Assembly: GCF_910594005.1 (NCBI RefSeq)
Contig: NC_057826.1
Span: forward strand, 83,573,163-83,637,162
Source: Cervus elaphus
Lineage: Eukaryota; Chordata; Mammalia; Artiodactyla; Cervidae
Direction of reading: 5' to 3'
Length of the DNA: 64,000 bases
The translations under genes were made by a program, and so were the position numbers. Positions 41,990 to 54,243 of the stretch are shown in pieces. The notes under the pieces are model-generated. The model was not told where the DNA came from and made no database searches. It was given only the letters and a program-made list of their open reading frames with translations. Within the stretch, counting starts at the first letter, position 1, and the number at the start of each line of letters is the position of its first letter.

Positions 41990-43210
41990 CTAAATAGGTA
42001 CCAGGGAGACTCAGAGGGTTTTAAGTACAGAAGTGACAGGGCCAGCTCTGTGAGGGACATAAACCCATCTGACAGCTGTGGACAATGAATTCAAATTCAT
42101 TGTCAAGACTAGAGGCTGAAGTCAGTGCTGAAATCCCAGGCAAGGGAGGATGAGGCCTGATCTTGGGAAAGGAGACAGAATAGAGAAGAAGGCCTGGCTT
42201 TAGAAATACCAAGGATGTCAGATTGGTAAGGCAGAGGGATAAACTTGGAATATGGTTCATTGGTTGGTAGCTTAAGCAGCTGGGTAGATGGTGTCAATTG
42301 CTAGGATGGGGCAATGGCAGGGGGTGCTGTAATGAACCTCACTTTGGACATGTTGAGTTGAAGGTTAACTGTGGCCCATTTGGGGAGAAACGCACTAGAC
42401 TGGAGGGTGGAGACGTGAGTATGATACCCAGGGTGGGACCCAGGACTAAAGAGAGAGGTTTGGGAGCCACGAGCAGGGAAGGATGGCGACCACGATGACA
42501 GGATGACCAGGGAGTCATCTAGGTGAGTCATGACCAGTGGAAGGAGCAGCAGCTCCAGGACAGAGCCATGGGGAGTGCCCAGCTTTGAGGACTGGCAGGG
42601 GGAAAGGATCTGACAAAGAAACAGAGGAGAAAAGGAAACCAGGGAGGAAACGTAGCCCAGATGTGGTAGCCCAGGTACCAGGAATAGGGTTCAGGAAGGA
42701 ACAGTGTGTGGTCAGTGGGGTCAACATCAATGGCAAGAACTTCCCTGGTGGCCCAGAAGTTAAGAAATCACCCACCAATCCCAGAGACACAGGTTCAATC
42801 CCTGGTCCGGAAAAACTCCACATACTGTGGAGCAACTAAGCCCATGCACCACAACTCTGAGTCCACGTGCTCTACAGGCCATGTTCTGCAACGAAGAAGC
42901 CACTGCAATGCGAAGTTGGCACTCTGCAATAAACAGTAGCTGCTGCTCATCTCAACTAGAGAACACCCATTAACAGCAACAAAGACTGTTAAAAAAAAAT
43001 AAATGAATTTTTAAATATATCAATGGTAAATAAAGAAGAACCAGAACCTTCCACTGAATTTGGCAGTATGGTGGTTCCTGGTGACCTTTGCCAGAGCACT
43101 TTCCATCAAGTGATGATGTGGAAGGAGTCACACAGCTCTGGGCTGAGGTATGAGTCAGGAATAAGAACGTAGAAGCAGCTTGATTAGTCAGTCAATGGCT
43201 TGGCCTTCTT
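41990..43210 (-). repeat. L2 LINE (antisense), split by CHR-2
   Basis: The plus strand follows the complement of L2 ORF2 for nearly 950 bp excluding the insert: AGCAGCTGGGTAGATGGTGTC at 42276-42296, TTTGGACATGTTGAGTTG at 42344-42361, CAGAGCCATGGGGAGTGCC at 42561-42579. It resumes after the SINE with CCTGGTGACCTTTGCCAGAGC at 43077-43097. No open frame survives. Confidence 0.88.
42737..43018 (+). mobile_element. CHR-2 type SINE with TSD
   Basis: Sense head AACTTCCCTGGTGGCCCAG at 42738, CHR body and an A-rich end (AAAAAAAAATAAATGAATTT). TSD ATCAATGG(c/t)AA at 42726-42736 and 43019-43029 is L2 sequence, showing insertion into an older L2. Confidence 0.92.
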
Positions 43211-43394
43211 CCAAAAAGAAGCAACATCTCAGCTGTAAAATAGAGAAGACAATGGATCAGAAGATGAAACATAAAGAACTTAGAACTGTGCCAAGTGCGC
43301 TGTGCTGCTCAATACAGGTTCAGTGCAATTGTTTCTTCTCTCAGTAGGAGGAGAGTCAACACAGCTAGTGAAATAGAAAATGGAGAATCATGTG

Positions 43395-43935
43395 CAGCTG
43401 CAGACAAAAAAGAAATAAAAGCAGAAACTTGAACAGATGCTCGTATACTCAGGTCCGTAGTAGCATTACTCACAGTAGCCAAAAGACGGAAGTGTCCATC
43501 AGTGGATGGATGGATGGATAAAGGAAATGTGATATACCCACACAATGGCATATTATTCAGCGTTAATACAGAAGGAAATTCTGACTCTTGATTACATAGA
43601 TACTACAGTTGTGACATTACTCTAAGTGAAACAAGTTGGCCCCAAAAGAGCAAATGTTGTATGATTCCATTGATACGAGGTACCTAGAGTAGTCAGATTC
43701 ATAGACAGGAAAAAGAATGCTGGTGGCCAGGGTCAGGGGAGAATGGGGATTGAGGAGTTATTGTTTAATGATTATGGGTTTCAGTTTACGAACATGAAAA
43801 GAATTCAGGAGATGGATGGTGGTGATGGTTGTACCAAGTATAAATGTACTTAATGCCACTGAACTGTGTGCTTTAAAATGGTTTAAATGGTAAATTTTAT
43901 GTTGTGTCTATTTTACCATATTTTTTTTAATGTAC
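43395..43935 (+). mobile_element. L1M 3' end
   Basis: A sense older L1 3' portion: AGTGTCCATCAGTGGATGG at 43491-43509, GAACTGTGTGCTTTAAAATGG at 43861-43881 and a TTTTACCATATTTTTTTT end at 43911-43928. 5'-truncated. A (GGAT)4 run lies at 43505-43520. Confidence 0.88.
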
Positions 43936-44399
43936 AGAAAGACAGAAAATAGATACTACAGTGTGGGCTAATAAAATTACTAGAACTGAATATTTCTTTA
44001 AGTTCTGAGCTTCCTAGTAACCAAGACTTAAAGGGAAACTTTTACATCTTGATGTTTAATGAATGAAAAAATATTACAGATTTTTTATTGAAAAATATTT
44101 CAGGAGATATCAAATCCGCCCACTCCCATCTCTGGCCAGGGCTGGTGATAACAGACATGTGCCTTGAAAATTCTTACCAGAGGCATTCACAGAATAAAGG
44201 ACAATTTATTCTACAAAGGTAGAAGACTAACACTGTACACGGACATGTTCACTACATAACTACTTGCGGCGGTGATTCTTGAAGAAATGTAAGAGAAAAA
44301 TCAATAAAACCTAACTCCGGAAAGCCTTTCTGGGGGGAGTGAAGTTAATAAGGTCTATAAGATCTCCAGTGTGGGATTTAGAATTCCCCAAAAAATGTG
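43936..44399. other. Unassigned AT-rich sequence
   Basis: No feature recognised. Confidence 0.35.
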
Positions 44400-44580
44400 T
44401 TCACTCAGTGCCCCTAGAATTTCCAGAAGCAGGCATCCAGGAGGCAGCTGGCAATTTGCTCCCAAGCTCCGGGGAGAGGTCTGGTTACTGGTGGGAGTCT
44501 GCATGCCACCAACACAGAGATGGTGTTCAAAGTCATGGGCAAGACTGCAGTGGGCAGAATGGGGGTAGAGTCCCAGGAAA
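44400..44580 (-). repeat. L2 LINE fragment (antisense)
   Basis: GGCATCCAGGAGGCAGCTGG at 44432-44451, CCGGGGAGAGGTCTGGTTAC and GATGGTGTTCAAAGTCATGGG near 44519-44539 follow antisense L2 order. Confidence 0.65.
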
Positions 44581-45184
44581 CACTACCTCACAAATACCTC
44601 CATTTCCCCAGGGCCCAGCCAAGTGCTAGAGCAGAAGGCAGCAGTTTGGTGCAGAACAAGGGCAAGAGATCACGACCTCTGACTCTTGGTCATTGTACGC
44701 CATCATCCCAGGCCCCTCTCCTTTCAGAAGAAAGAACCTGGTGCTGGACACCAGAGGATAAGAAGCTCATGTTCTCACTTGCAGCCTTACAGCCTTGGAC
44801 AACTTACCTGAGAAGACGGTATCGACACTCAAGCATGCCGTATCTGATGAGAGTGTGGATGCTTCGGATGGAGAGGCCCAGGGGTCAGCTGCACGTAGGG
44901 GTCCAAAACCCCTGATGGGTCTAGGGAAAAGAGAGAAATTTGGTCATCAAATTCAGCATATAGGTAGAAGAGGAAACAAACATGGGTCCCTTTCAAAGCG
45001 TTCAAGCATTAGTAACTTGAACAATGATGTGATGATTGGGCATTAGGAAGGAGCTGGGGAAGGTCTGAGAAGACTGGGGGTCTCTACACGTGTCAGAATT
45101 TGAGCACACCCAGCTCCTCAAGCCCACGTGAGTGGGACCCTCAGTGTGCATGGCTCAGGCCTCTTGACACAGGAGAGTCTGCAG
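44581..45184. other. Unassigned unique sequence
   Basis: The 131-residue frame 44520-44915 has no domain. CpG-bearing words near 44816-44875 may reflect constraint. Confidence 0.35.
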
Positions 45185-45500
45185 AGAGGGGCCCCGCGAT
45201 AGGTTGGATGGGCTTCCTTGCCGGACGTTTTCAGACACATCATCTCTTAAAGCCACAGCCCGGATGACTGTGCTCAGCAATCATGTGTTTAAAAAGCAAT
45301 AAGACTAAACACTTTTCCGTTTCCCCTTTGAGAGACCATGTATGATAAATGATAGGCAATTTCATGGTTGGAGTTTCAATTTCCGAAAATATTAGTGCTA
45401 TTCCCCAAGCTCCACTTCAGAGATAAATTCTTTTTGGCAGCCTCCTCTGTTGTCTCCTAATTCCCTGATTCTGAATATATTTGGAGGTCTGGTGTGAATT
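45185..45500. other. Candidate conserved non-coding block G
   Basis: Repeat-free and AT-rich with ATGTATGATAAATGATAGGC, GAGTTTCAATTTCCGAAAATATTAG and retained CpGs (TTGCCGGACG, CAGCCCGGATG). Composition-based inference only. Confidence 0.32.
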
Positions 45501-45754
45501 TCATCAGCTCATCCCCAGCGTCCCCCTGTCTGGGCTGCATTGGAAAGGGTATTACCCATCTGCCACTCTTCCAGGTTCTTTCAGCATTGGCTTCAAGTCA
45601 GAGGTGTTTATTAAGCACCTATGTCTTCCCAGCTAAGTCTGCTAAGTGTCATTATGGTGGGTGTAAGGGAGCTTTTGATATCAACATAATCAATCCTTTG
45701 ATCCACAAACTTTGGTTACGTATCTAGTCCCTTCAAACTCCAAGCAATAGTAAC

Positions 45755-46060
45755 TCTACAGTAACTGATACCTCATGTTTGTTTCACATGGTTTGTTTGT
45801 TCCCCACTGTTGGGGAAACTGAGGCTCAACGCTAACCTAGTAGAGTTGGGATGGACTGGTGGAAGAGAGCAAGCATTTACTGAACACCTATGATGGGTCA
45901 GGTGCAGGGCTGAATGCTTACCCATCCCTCTGCACAGGAGTATAGGCTATCCATCCTCATAAAACTCAAGGTGAGGGTGATTATCCCGATTTCACTGAAA
46001 TGGGAACTGAGAATCAGAAAGGCTAATCAATTTACCCAAGAATTCTCATCCATAGGACCA
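45755..46060 (-). repeat. Antisense MIR pieces
   Basis: GGGGAAACTGAGGCTCAACG at 45813-45832, then GAGAGCAAGCATTTACTGAAC near 45866 and GATTATCCCGATTTCACTG near 45979, consistent with two antisense MIR-type copies. Confidence 0.65.
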
Positions 46061-46495
46061 CACTGCCTCTCCTGGTGTCCGCGGGATAGATGGTGTCCCA
46101 ATAATCATTGCCAAACTATGGGAGTTCTCTTGTTGGAAAACATCAAAGTACCAGATCACGTCATGGGAGGAGACTACCCCGCCTCTGGGTTAGCCCCTTT
46201 ATCTCACATTACTCAGCACGCTCCGCCTGCCCCAAGCCTCGGGCCCCTCTTAAGTTTCCCAGGCTGGTGTCCTCAGCATATCACTGCCCCCCAGGACCAT
46301 GCCCTCCTTTCTCTTGTGTCAGCATCCTCTGAACCTTCTCCATCACGGGTCAGCTTAGATCCCTATGGCCATCTCTCCCCTCTTTTCCATTCACTCACCC
46401 CTGAGAGGGACTAGTTCATGCCTGGGATGATATTTTCTTCTCTTATCATCTCATAGATCCCTATCAAAATATTGAGCACAGAGCAGGTATTCTAG
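46061..46495. other. Unassigned sequence
   Basis: The 166-residue frame 45914-46414 overlaps a MIR and has no domain. Confidence 0.35.
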
Positions 46496-46499
46496 AAAT

Positions 46500-46935
46500 C
46501 TCGAGGGAGCACTGGGGTAAAATGAAATGGAATAGGTCAAAATGAGGTGGAAAGTCTCAGACTAGAGCAAAGGGAATGAATTGGAACAGAATGTAATGGA
46601 ATAGAATGAAAAAGAATAGGATGGCACAGGTGAAAACAAGGAGAAAAAACAAAACTATGGACTAGAACAGTATGGAACAGAATGAAAGAAGGTTGGACTA
46701 GACTATGACAGGCTGGGACAGAAGAGGCCAGCGTGAAACAGAAGAGAAGCAGGTGAAACAGACCAGACCAGAAGAGAACAGGATAGAAGCAGATGGGACA
46801 GATTAGACCAGGTCAGAACAGAATGGAACAGAGAGGCCAGTCCAGGTTGCAACAGAGTAATATAGAAGAGGATTCAACAATAGTATGTAAGACACCAGAA
46901 CAAGTCTGAACAGAAGAGAGTACCACAGAATAACC
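46500..46935 (+). repeat. Degenerate pentamer satellite-like tract
   Basis: About 430 bp built of variants of a five-base unit related to GGAAT and GAACA (AATGGAATAGAATG near 46593, GTATGGAACAGAATG near 46670, GTCAGAACAGAATGGAACAG near 46812). The strand is strongly purine-rich and has little open coding capacity. Confidence 0.75.
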
Positions 46936-47197
46936 GGACTGGGGCTAACTAAATGTTATATAACTGGATAAAATAAAATTCACTCTATTCACTCGATAAA
47001 TATTTATGGGGTGCTAATCCTCGCTAGGTGAGAAAAGAATAGACATAGTCCCATCCCTTGTAGATCATACTGTCTGATGAAAGAGACCCCAAAAAAGACA
47101 TAAGTAAGCATTAACAAATACACGATTACAAAATATAAGTGTGTGTGAACTACCACGAAAGAATGGACAGGTGGCCATGATTAATGACAACAGGATA

Positions 47198-47420
47198 GGA
47201 CTTCCCTGGTGGTCTGGTGGCTAAGAATCTGCCTGTCCATGCAGGGTCATGGGTTCAATCCCTGGTCTAGAATGATTCTACATGCCATGGGTCAACTAAG
47301 CTTGTGCACTGGATAGCCCGTGCTCTGCTACAAGAGAAGCCACCGCACTGAGAAGCCTGCACGCTACAGTGAAGACCGAGCACGGCCAAAAATAAAATTT
47401 TTTTAATAAAAAAAGAATAA
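47198..47420 (+). mobile_element. CHR-2 type SINE
   Basis: Sense head GGACTTCCCTGGTGGTCTGG at 47198-47217, CHR body and an AAAATTTTTTTAATAAAAAAAG tail. It is inserted within L2. No confident TSD. Confidence 0.9.
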
Positions 47421-48003
47421 TAAGGTCGAAGAGAAAGAATAACAGGAGGGGTGTCATAATATTCGTAATAAGGAGGTCAGGAAAGCTAAGACCTAAAACT
47501 TGAGGAGGAGTCAGAAGACAACTGAAGGAGCAGGGAAGAGCATCCCAGGCAAAGGGAACAGCATGTACGGAAGCCCTGAGGTGAGAGAGTGTTTCGCCTG
47601 TTCCGAAAGCTTAAAGATTATCAGGGTGAACCAAGCTCATGGAGCAAGTCCTAGACTGACAGGGGAGGAACAAGAGAGGCAGGCAGGGGCCCGACACCAG
47701 AGGGCCTGGTGCGAGTTTGGAGTTCCATCTAAGCGTAATGAGAAGCAACTGAAGGGAGCACCAGTGACTACAGAGTGTTTCCTGCTTCCTCCTCGTCTGG
47801 GTAAGGGAGTGAATGAGGGCAGGGAGGCCATTTAGCCGTCTACTGCAGCCGACCAGGTAGTGATGTCAGTGGCTCCAGAAGGGAAGAGATGCAGGAAGTG
47901 ATGCAGCCAACTGGGGAAATATTTGTAAACACAGCCAAGGAATTTGCCAATGTTTTGGATGATAAGCTGGCAGAAAGGACAATCTGAAGGTGCTTCAGCG
48001 TGA

Positions 48004-48016
48004 GGGGGGGGGGGGG
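48004..48016 (+). repeat. G13 homopolymer
   Basis: Thirteen consecutive G within the L2 copy, replacing the G-rich stretch that precedes the antisense L2 TTTGGACATG region. Confidence 0.9.
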
Positions 48017-48239
48017 TGTGGCGGTGGTTTATTACCTGAGATGATGCTAAGGAGAGGTGGTTTAAGGAGGAAAATCAAGTTCTCGTTCAAATCCTAAGGC
48101 TCAGATGCTTAGGTTGGGCCCAAATAGAGATGTTAAGCAGATTCGGAGATAGAAGCCTGGAGCTCTGAGCTGGAGGTCTAAATTGAGGAGTTGTCAGCAT
48201 ATAAATACTGTGCGTGCTTTGGGACTGGATGAATCATAT

Positions 48240-48447
48240 ATGCAGTCGTGCAATGCAGAACTTCATCAAAGCGTGTTCCATGGACTACTTGCATCGTAAT
48301 CTCTTGGGGTACCAGTTGAACATGCATATTTCTAGGCCTCCAGGCCACTAAAATGGATCTCCAAGGATGGGGCTCAGGAGTCTGCATGGTTAGCGATCAC
48401 CCTGGAGTGTTTGGATGGCGTCTAACACATGTGAAACACTGGTCTGG
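48240..48447. mobile_element. MER5/MER58-type hAT MITE
   Basis: GTGTTCCATGGACTACTTGC near 48273, TTTCTAGGCCTCCAGGCCAC and GATCACCCTGGAGTGTTTGG with an AAACACTGGTC end. It interrupts antisense L2, which continues on both sides. Confidence 0.65.
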
Positions 48448-48720
48448 GAGAGGAGTGGAGGGCAGAGCCCCATTACTGAGACAGGAGTACATTTGCACAT
48501 CAAGAAGGCGAAGCCAGCAAAGGAGACAGAGGATAGCCAGAGAAATAGGAGGAAAGGCAGGAGCGGGTGGTGTCTCAGAGGCCAAGAGAGGAGGGGGTGT
48601 CAGGACCTCGTGATCAACAGAGCCTGAGCAGGCTCTGCTGAGTAGGATGAGCCCAGGAGAGTGACCGTGGGATGTGGTAATGCACACATCTCTGGTGGTG
48701 GGAGGGGTACCGGGCCACAC

Positions 48721-50762
48721 CAGAGTGGACTGGACACGAAGAAGACACTCCAACAACAAACTGGGAGCATGGAATGCATAACAAGCAAGATCTAGTATCC
48801 AAGTCAATGGAACATTTGAGGACAGACCCTAAAGTTCATTTCACACAGGTGATTTTGTCCTCTCTGGTCACAGCTTCTGGAGTCTTCTGGCTTAGGGGAG
48901 TAGACATGCTAACACATATCAGGAGGGCTTCTTTCCCACCTCTTTCCCACTGGGCTCAGCATCCTCAGGTGCCCCGCTCCTCCTAAGAGACCACACAGTG
49001 CAGAACTTCCTTTAGGTCCCATCTCTCTCCCTAAGCATGCTCCCTCAGGTGCCTCTCCCCTCCTCTTTAGAGCACTCTACAGGCTGCAGCCATCTGTATA
49101 GATGCTAAGGGCCCACTGTGATCTGTATTCTTGGGCCCCACCTCCCAGGAGTGAATGGCTAAGGCTGCACACAGCAGGTTGGCAAGGCAGCCACTGTTTG
49201 GCAAGAGAGCCTTCCTGGCATCGCACAGATCTCCTTGACCACCCCCTAAGCAGCTGCCCAATCCACCTAGAACCCTGATGCTCAATAAGTGATGAAACAG
49301 GCAAACTTTTAAAAGATACGTTCAACTGCATATTAGACTTTCATGTTCACAAAACAGAAACCAAAAACCCATTGCTTTCATAACACAAACCTCAAAAAGA
49401 AAAAAGAAAAAAAAGCAAGTCAAGAGCATTTTCTTGTTGATGAAACAAAGGAGATTTTCAATGAGGATCAATCCCTGGGGGATTCTTCAGATCCAAAGTT
49501 GGGAAGGGGGTGTTTATGTTTTTCAAAAGGTTAAATAATATTAGGAGGTAGTGGCAGGAGCAAAGCCCACCCTTGCTTCCCCTACGTGGGAGTTTCTTTC
49601 CCATGTTACAAGTATGCCTCCCCAGCTTACGCCCCCAAGGGGCCACACACACCTCAGAAGACCCAAAAAGCCCCTGCCATCCATCTGGAGGCAAATTCCT
49701 GGCAAGGAGCAGCATGGAGAGACTTCACAGCCCTCCCTGAACCTCTCCAGAAGAATCTGTGGCAGCAGAGGGATTTTCCCCAGGAGAGCGAATGACAACA
49801 CAGCGCCTGTTTGTTTTTGATGCAGCAAGGAGCCAGGAACATCTGCTCCAAGAAGCCACTTGAAAGATAATCAGGCAGCGATGTTGGCAAAACAGCTGTG
49901 TGGCAGGCAGGGAAGGGGGTGGCGGGGAGCTGGGAGGGTGGGGGAATGGGAGGAGGGAAGTTAAGCTCTGAGTTAGGAGCAACCGCCTGGGAACTCAGTC
50001 TGGGAAGTCCCCCACCCCGGCCCACCCCCACGGAGCTTGGAGGGAGCTCCTGCTTAGCTGAGAGCAGCTCACGTGGGGAATCCACTTTGCTAAGATCCCT
50101 AATTGTCCTCATGGAGAAATGCTGGGTCTATTTTGCATTTCCTGCAGGGCTCAACTCAATTTTTAGGACAGGAGTGAAAATGTTGTACTTGTCCTAAACC
50201 CATGATCCAGGAAAACAGCAAGGTCAAAGAAATCCCCGCCCCCTCCACCTGCCCATCTCTTTGTGTTTTGGAAAAGATAGTTCATCACCATCCTTCCCCC
50301 TGTGACTCAGATAGGACTTATAATGTCCCCCTGTTTATTCATTACAGAGCAGACACAGACTCCAAATTCCAATCCCTTTCTTATAAAGATAGGTGAACTG
50401 TTTTGTCCCCACTAGTCAAATGGAACAAGATGCTTGTTAACCAAACGAGTTAAGCTTCTCTCCTTCATCCAGGCTCCTGTACTTGAAGCCACCTTCAGCC
50501 TGAGCCAGAGAACACCCCCTCTTTAACAGCGCCTCTAAAGAACAGGCTGGCCTCGGGGTAAAACATCCTCTGATCAATTGTCCCTTTGAAGAGGATGATG
50601 CAAGGGGGACAGGTCACTCTTGTCATTTCTGGGTCAGTCCATCACTCACACACACAGTACTGATTACATTAATCAAAAGCATGTGTGTGTCCTGTCTTAG
50701 TGTGACTCCTCCCAGAAGAAGACCCTGAGACAAGGATTTGAGGAAAAGTAGTTCATTTGAGG
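48721..50762. other. 2-kb unassigned sequence
   Basis: No interspersed repeat recognised. An A-rich run at 49396-49419. Overlapping frames on both strands at 49541-50112 (up to 152 residues) have no domain. Confidence 0.35.
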
Positions 50763-50965
50763 GGGCTTCTCTGGTGGCTCAGACAGTAAAGAATCTGTCT
50801 GCAAGGTGAGCAACTTGAGTTCAATCCCTGGTTCAGGAAGCTCCCCTGGAGAAGGGCATGGCAATCCACTCCAGTATTCTTGCCTGGAGAATTCCATGAA
50901 CAGAGGAGCCTGGTGGGCTGCAGTCCAAGGGGTCACAAAGAGTCGGACATGACTGAGTGATGTAA
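50763..50965 (+). mobile_element. Bov-tA SINE
   Basis: A sense copy: head GGCTTCTCTGGTGGCTCAGAC at 50763, TCCACTCCAGTATTCTTGCC near 50865, and GAGTCGGACATGACTGAG at 50941. Confidence 0.92.
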
Positions 50966-51389
50966 CCGCAGGAAGCACTGAGAAGGCAGTGTAGGAGGTG
51001 GGCAGGGAAGGGAAGGTGACCAGTGCAAGCTGTGTTAATGGGCAAGTGGCTGCTGTGAGTAGGCAGTGGCTCATTTGGGAGGTAGTCAGTCAACTCCTAC
51101 TTGTCCAAAATCTGCCTATAACTCAAAGTCCTCAAGCTTTCCTTCCTGTGTGGAATTTCTCCCCACGGATGTCCCAGCATGTAGGAAAAGGAAGCGTCAT
51201 TTAGGACTCTGGTTTTCCCCATGGACATCCTGGACTCTAGGAGATACTTCAATGGCTACTAAGGCCCAGGAACTAGTGGTCAGGCAGCAATCTCCACCCA
51301 CACTTCAATTGAAACATCTCCATTGTTCTCCTTGAAGTATTAGGCTTCCACTTACAATATTTTTGGAAGGATTCAGCAGCTTAAAAGAA
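50966..51389. other. Unassigned sequence
   Basis: No feature recognised. Confidence 0.35.
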
Positions 51390-51717
51390 AAGTTCAAGTA
51401 TACTTCTAGTTCCAGAAGATGAACCAGACGTGCTTTCCCCTATTCCTCGTGCTAAGTTGAGCTGCATCCCTGGACATTACATATGAAACCATCACAGGCA
51501 GACTCTGAGAGGTGGATAGACCAAAGCAGATCAACTAGGGATATCATGACCCCAGGAACTACACACGGATGATTTCTTTGCATTTTTGTTATGTTTCATA
51601 CATCCCAGACTTGGAGCTGAAGAAACCAACAACCCAGAAACTCCAGTGACCAGAGATTAAAAGAAAGTCCCAACAAAATCTTGTTCTCTTGTGAAAGGAC
51701 AAGTAAAAGGGCAGCCT

Positions 51718-51931
51718 GAAAGTGAAAGTGTTAGTCACTTAGTCGTGTCCGACTCTGAGACCCCATAGACTGCAGCCTGCCAGACTCCTCTGTCCATGGG
51801 ATTTTCCAAGCAAGAATACTGGAGTGGGCTGTCATTCCCTTCTCCAGGGGATCTTTCTGACCCAGGGATCAAACCCAGGTCTCCTGCATTATAGGCGGAT
51901 TCTTTATCTTCTGAGCCACCAGGGAAGCCCC
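51718..51931 (-). mobile_element. Bov-tA SINE with TSD
   Basis: An antisense copy in the L1 5' UTR, body complement CAGCCTGCCAGACTCCTCTG, head complement GCGGATTCTTTATCTTCTGAG. TSD AAA(a/g)GGGCAGCCT at 51705-51717 and 51932-51944 (12 of 13). Confidence 0.94.
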
Positions 51932-52593
51932 AAAGGGGCAGCCTAGAAAGACAGAAAACAGTTAAACAATAGCTATTCTACTCTAGCCAAATACCACAGA
52001 ATAAAAAAAAACCAAAACTGTGGCCCCCCTCCCTACCCATGCTAGCAAAGGTCAAGTGGGGAACTTAGACTTCCACCCTACTTGATAGTAACAAGGCATT
52101 CCCTCTTATCGCCCCACTGGAATGTGGTATTAAAGAAGGTCTAGTGGAAAGCCAGTCTGGATAACACGGCCACCTACAACTCAGTAGCAATGGAGACTGC
52201 CAGAAATCCTAACCCCACCCATGGATGATGGAGATCCCCCTCACATATCAACGGGAGCTGAGTGCAGAACCTGGACTTCTACCCCACTATTCAGGGCAGG
52301 TGTCTTCCCACCCTGCCCTGGCTGGAGTGGTGTACAAACATTCAGCCAAACCAGAGGGCTTCAAGTAGGATCCAGAGTCTCATAACATAATACAAAAATA
52401 TCCAGATTTTAATAAAAACTTACTCATCATACCAAAAATGATCTCATGTTTAATGGAAAAAACAATCAATAGATGCCAACACCAAGATGACAAAGATGTG
52501 AGAATTATCTGTGACAAAGATTTGAAGGCAATTATGATAAAATGCTTCAATGAGAGATTATGAACATGCCTGAAACACATAAAAAAATATACT

Positions 52594-52880
52594 TAGGCTT
52601 CCCCTGTGGCTCAGTACTAAAGAATCAGCCTGCCAATGCAGGAAACACAGGTTCAATCCGTGATCTGGAAAGATCCCACATGCCGCAGAGCAACTAAGCC
52701 CACGTGCCATAACTACTGAATCCTATGCACCCTAGAGTCAGTACTCTGCAACAAGAGAAGCTTACAATGAGAGGTTTGGCAGCTAGAGAGTACTCCCTAC
52801 TCACTGCAGCTACAAAAAAGCCTGTGCAGCAAGGAAGACCTAGCAGAGCCAAAAATAAATAAAATTATTATTTTTTAAAT
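52594..52880 (+). mobile_element. CHR-2 type SINE
   Basis: Sense head GGCTTCCCCTGTGGCTCAG at 52597, body with ACTCTGCAACAAGAGAAGC at 52743-52761 and an A/T-rich tail. It interrupts the L1 ORF1 region. Confidence 0.88.
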
Positions 52881-53391
52881 AGCCTCAGTAAAGAAATAGA
52901 GACATAAAGGAGAAATTAAATTTTAGAACTAAAAAATACAATAACCAAAGTTTAAAATTCAGTGAATGGGTTCTACAGCAGGGTGGAGGGAATGGAGAAA
53001 AGAATTGATGAACTGGAAGACAGAATAATACACACAACCTGAAAAGCAAAGAGAATATAGACTAAATGAATAAACACAGCCTTGGAGATCTGTGGGACTA
53101 TAACAGAATATCTAATTTCATGGCCCTGGAGTTTCAGAAGGAAGAGATAGAGGGCAGGATTGAAAAAGCTTAGAAGAAATGATGCCTGAAAACTTCCCAA
53201 ATCTTAGTGAGCCCTAAATGGGACAAAGTCAAAGAAGCCTATGCCAAGACTCTGGAAAGTAAAAACAAAATCTCAAAAGCAGTCAGAGAAAAATGACACT
53301 TCAGCTTCATAGGAAAAACTACTTAAACAACATATTTCTCATCAGAAACCACAGAAGGCAGAAAAAGTGGCACAACGTTCTTCAAGTGCTG

Positions 53392-53412
53392 AAGGAAAAA
53401 AAAAAAAAGACC
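53392..53412 (+). repeat. A-rich run in L1 ORF1
   Basis: GGAAAAAAAAAAAAA at 53394-53408 expands an A-rich codon stretch of the L1. Confidence 0.8.
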
Positions 53413-54243
53413 AACGCAGAATCCTATATTCAGCAGAAATATCCTTAGAAAATGAAGATGTATAGTGATCAAGGAAAATAAAGGGAATTTGTTTGCAACA
53501 CGCCTACTCAAAAGAAAGGAAAAGAAGGAAGGAAGAAAGAAAGAAATTTTTCTAAGTCCAAAGGAGACAATAAAAGAAGGAAACTTGGATCATTGGGAAG
53601 GAATAAAGAACACTGAACATAAGTGTGGGTAAAAAAACAAAAAAAATGGCTTTCCTTCTGTTACCAAATATTCTAAATTACATTTGTCAGAGAAACAATT
53701 ATAACACTATTTGATGTGGTTTTAAATGATAGGAGAGGAAACAAAACAATGTAAAATAGGGGAGAGTAAAAAGACGTAAAAGGAGGTAAACTTTCCACTT
53801 CACTGGATGAGAAAAATGATGACACCAATAGATTATGATATGTTATGTATATAATGTAATACTGAAAGCAACCACTAAAATGCTAAACAAAGAGATCTGA
53901 TCAAGATACTATAGATAAACCAAAACACAATTCTAAGAAATGTTCAAATAACTCATAGAAAGTCAGGGAAAAGAAAACTGACAGACAAGAAACAGAAACT
54001 ATAAAACAAATTTAAACCTTGAAATATCAATAATTAAATATAAATGTTCTAAATATACCAATTAAAGGACAGAGATTGGCAGAGTGAATTAAACAGCATG
54101 ACCCAACCAAATGCTACCAAAGCACACTCACTTCAAATAAAACATAGGCAGGATGAAACTAAAAGAAAGAAGAGAGACATCATGCAAACATTAATCAAAA
54201 TATAGTAGGAGTGGCTATATTAATAATCAGATAAAGTAGACTT

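Larger units (their letters stand above)
46975..48720 (-). repeat. Long antisense L2, split twice
   Basis: Ordered antisense L2 blocks: the 3' end ATTCACTCGATAAATATTTATG at 46988, GCATCCCAGGCAAAGGGAAC at 47539-47558, GAGGAGTTGTCAGCATATAA at 48184-48203, GCCAGCAAAGGAGACAGAGG at 48512-48531 and GTGATCAACAGAGCC at 48610. Removing a CHR-2 SINE and a hAT MITE gives about 1.3 kb of L2. No frame survives. Confidence 0.85.
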
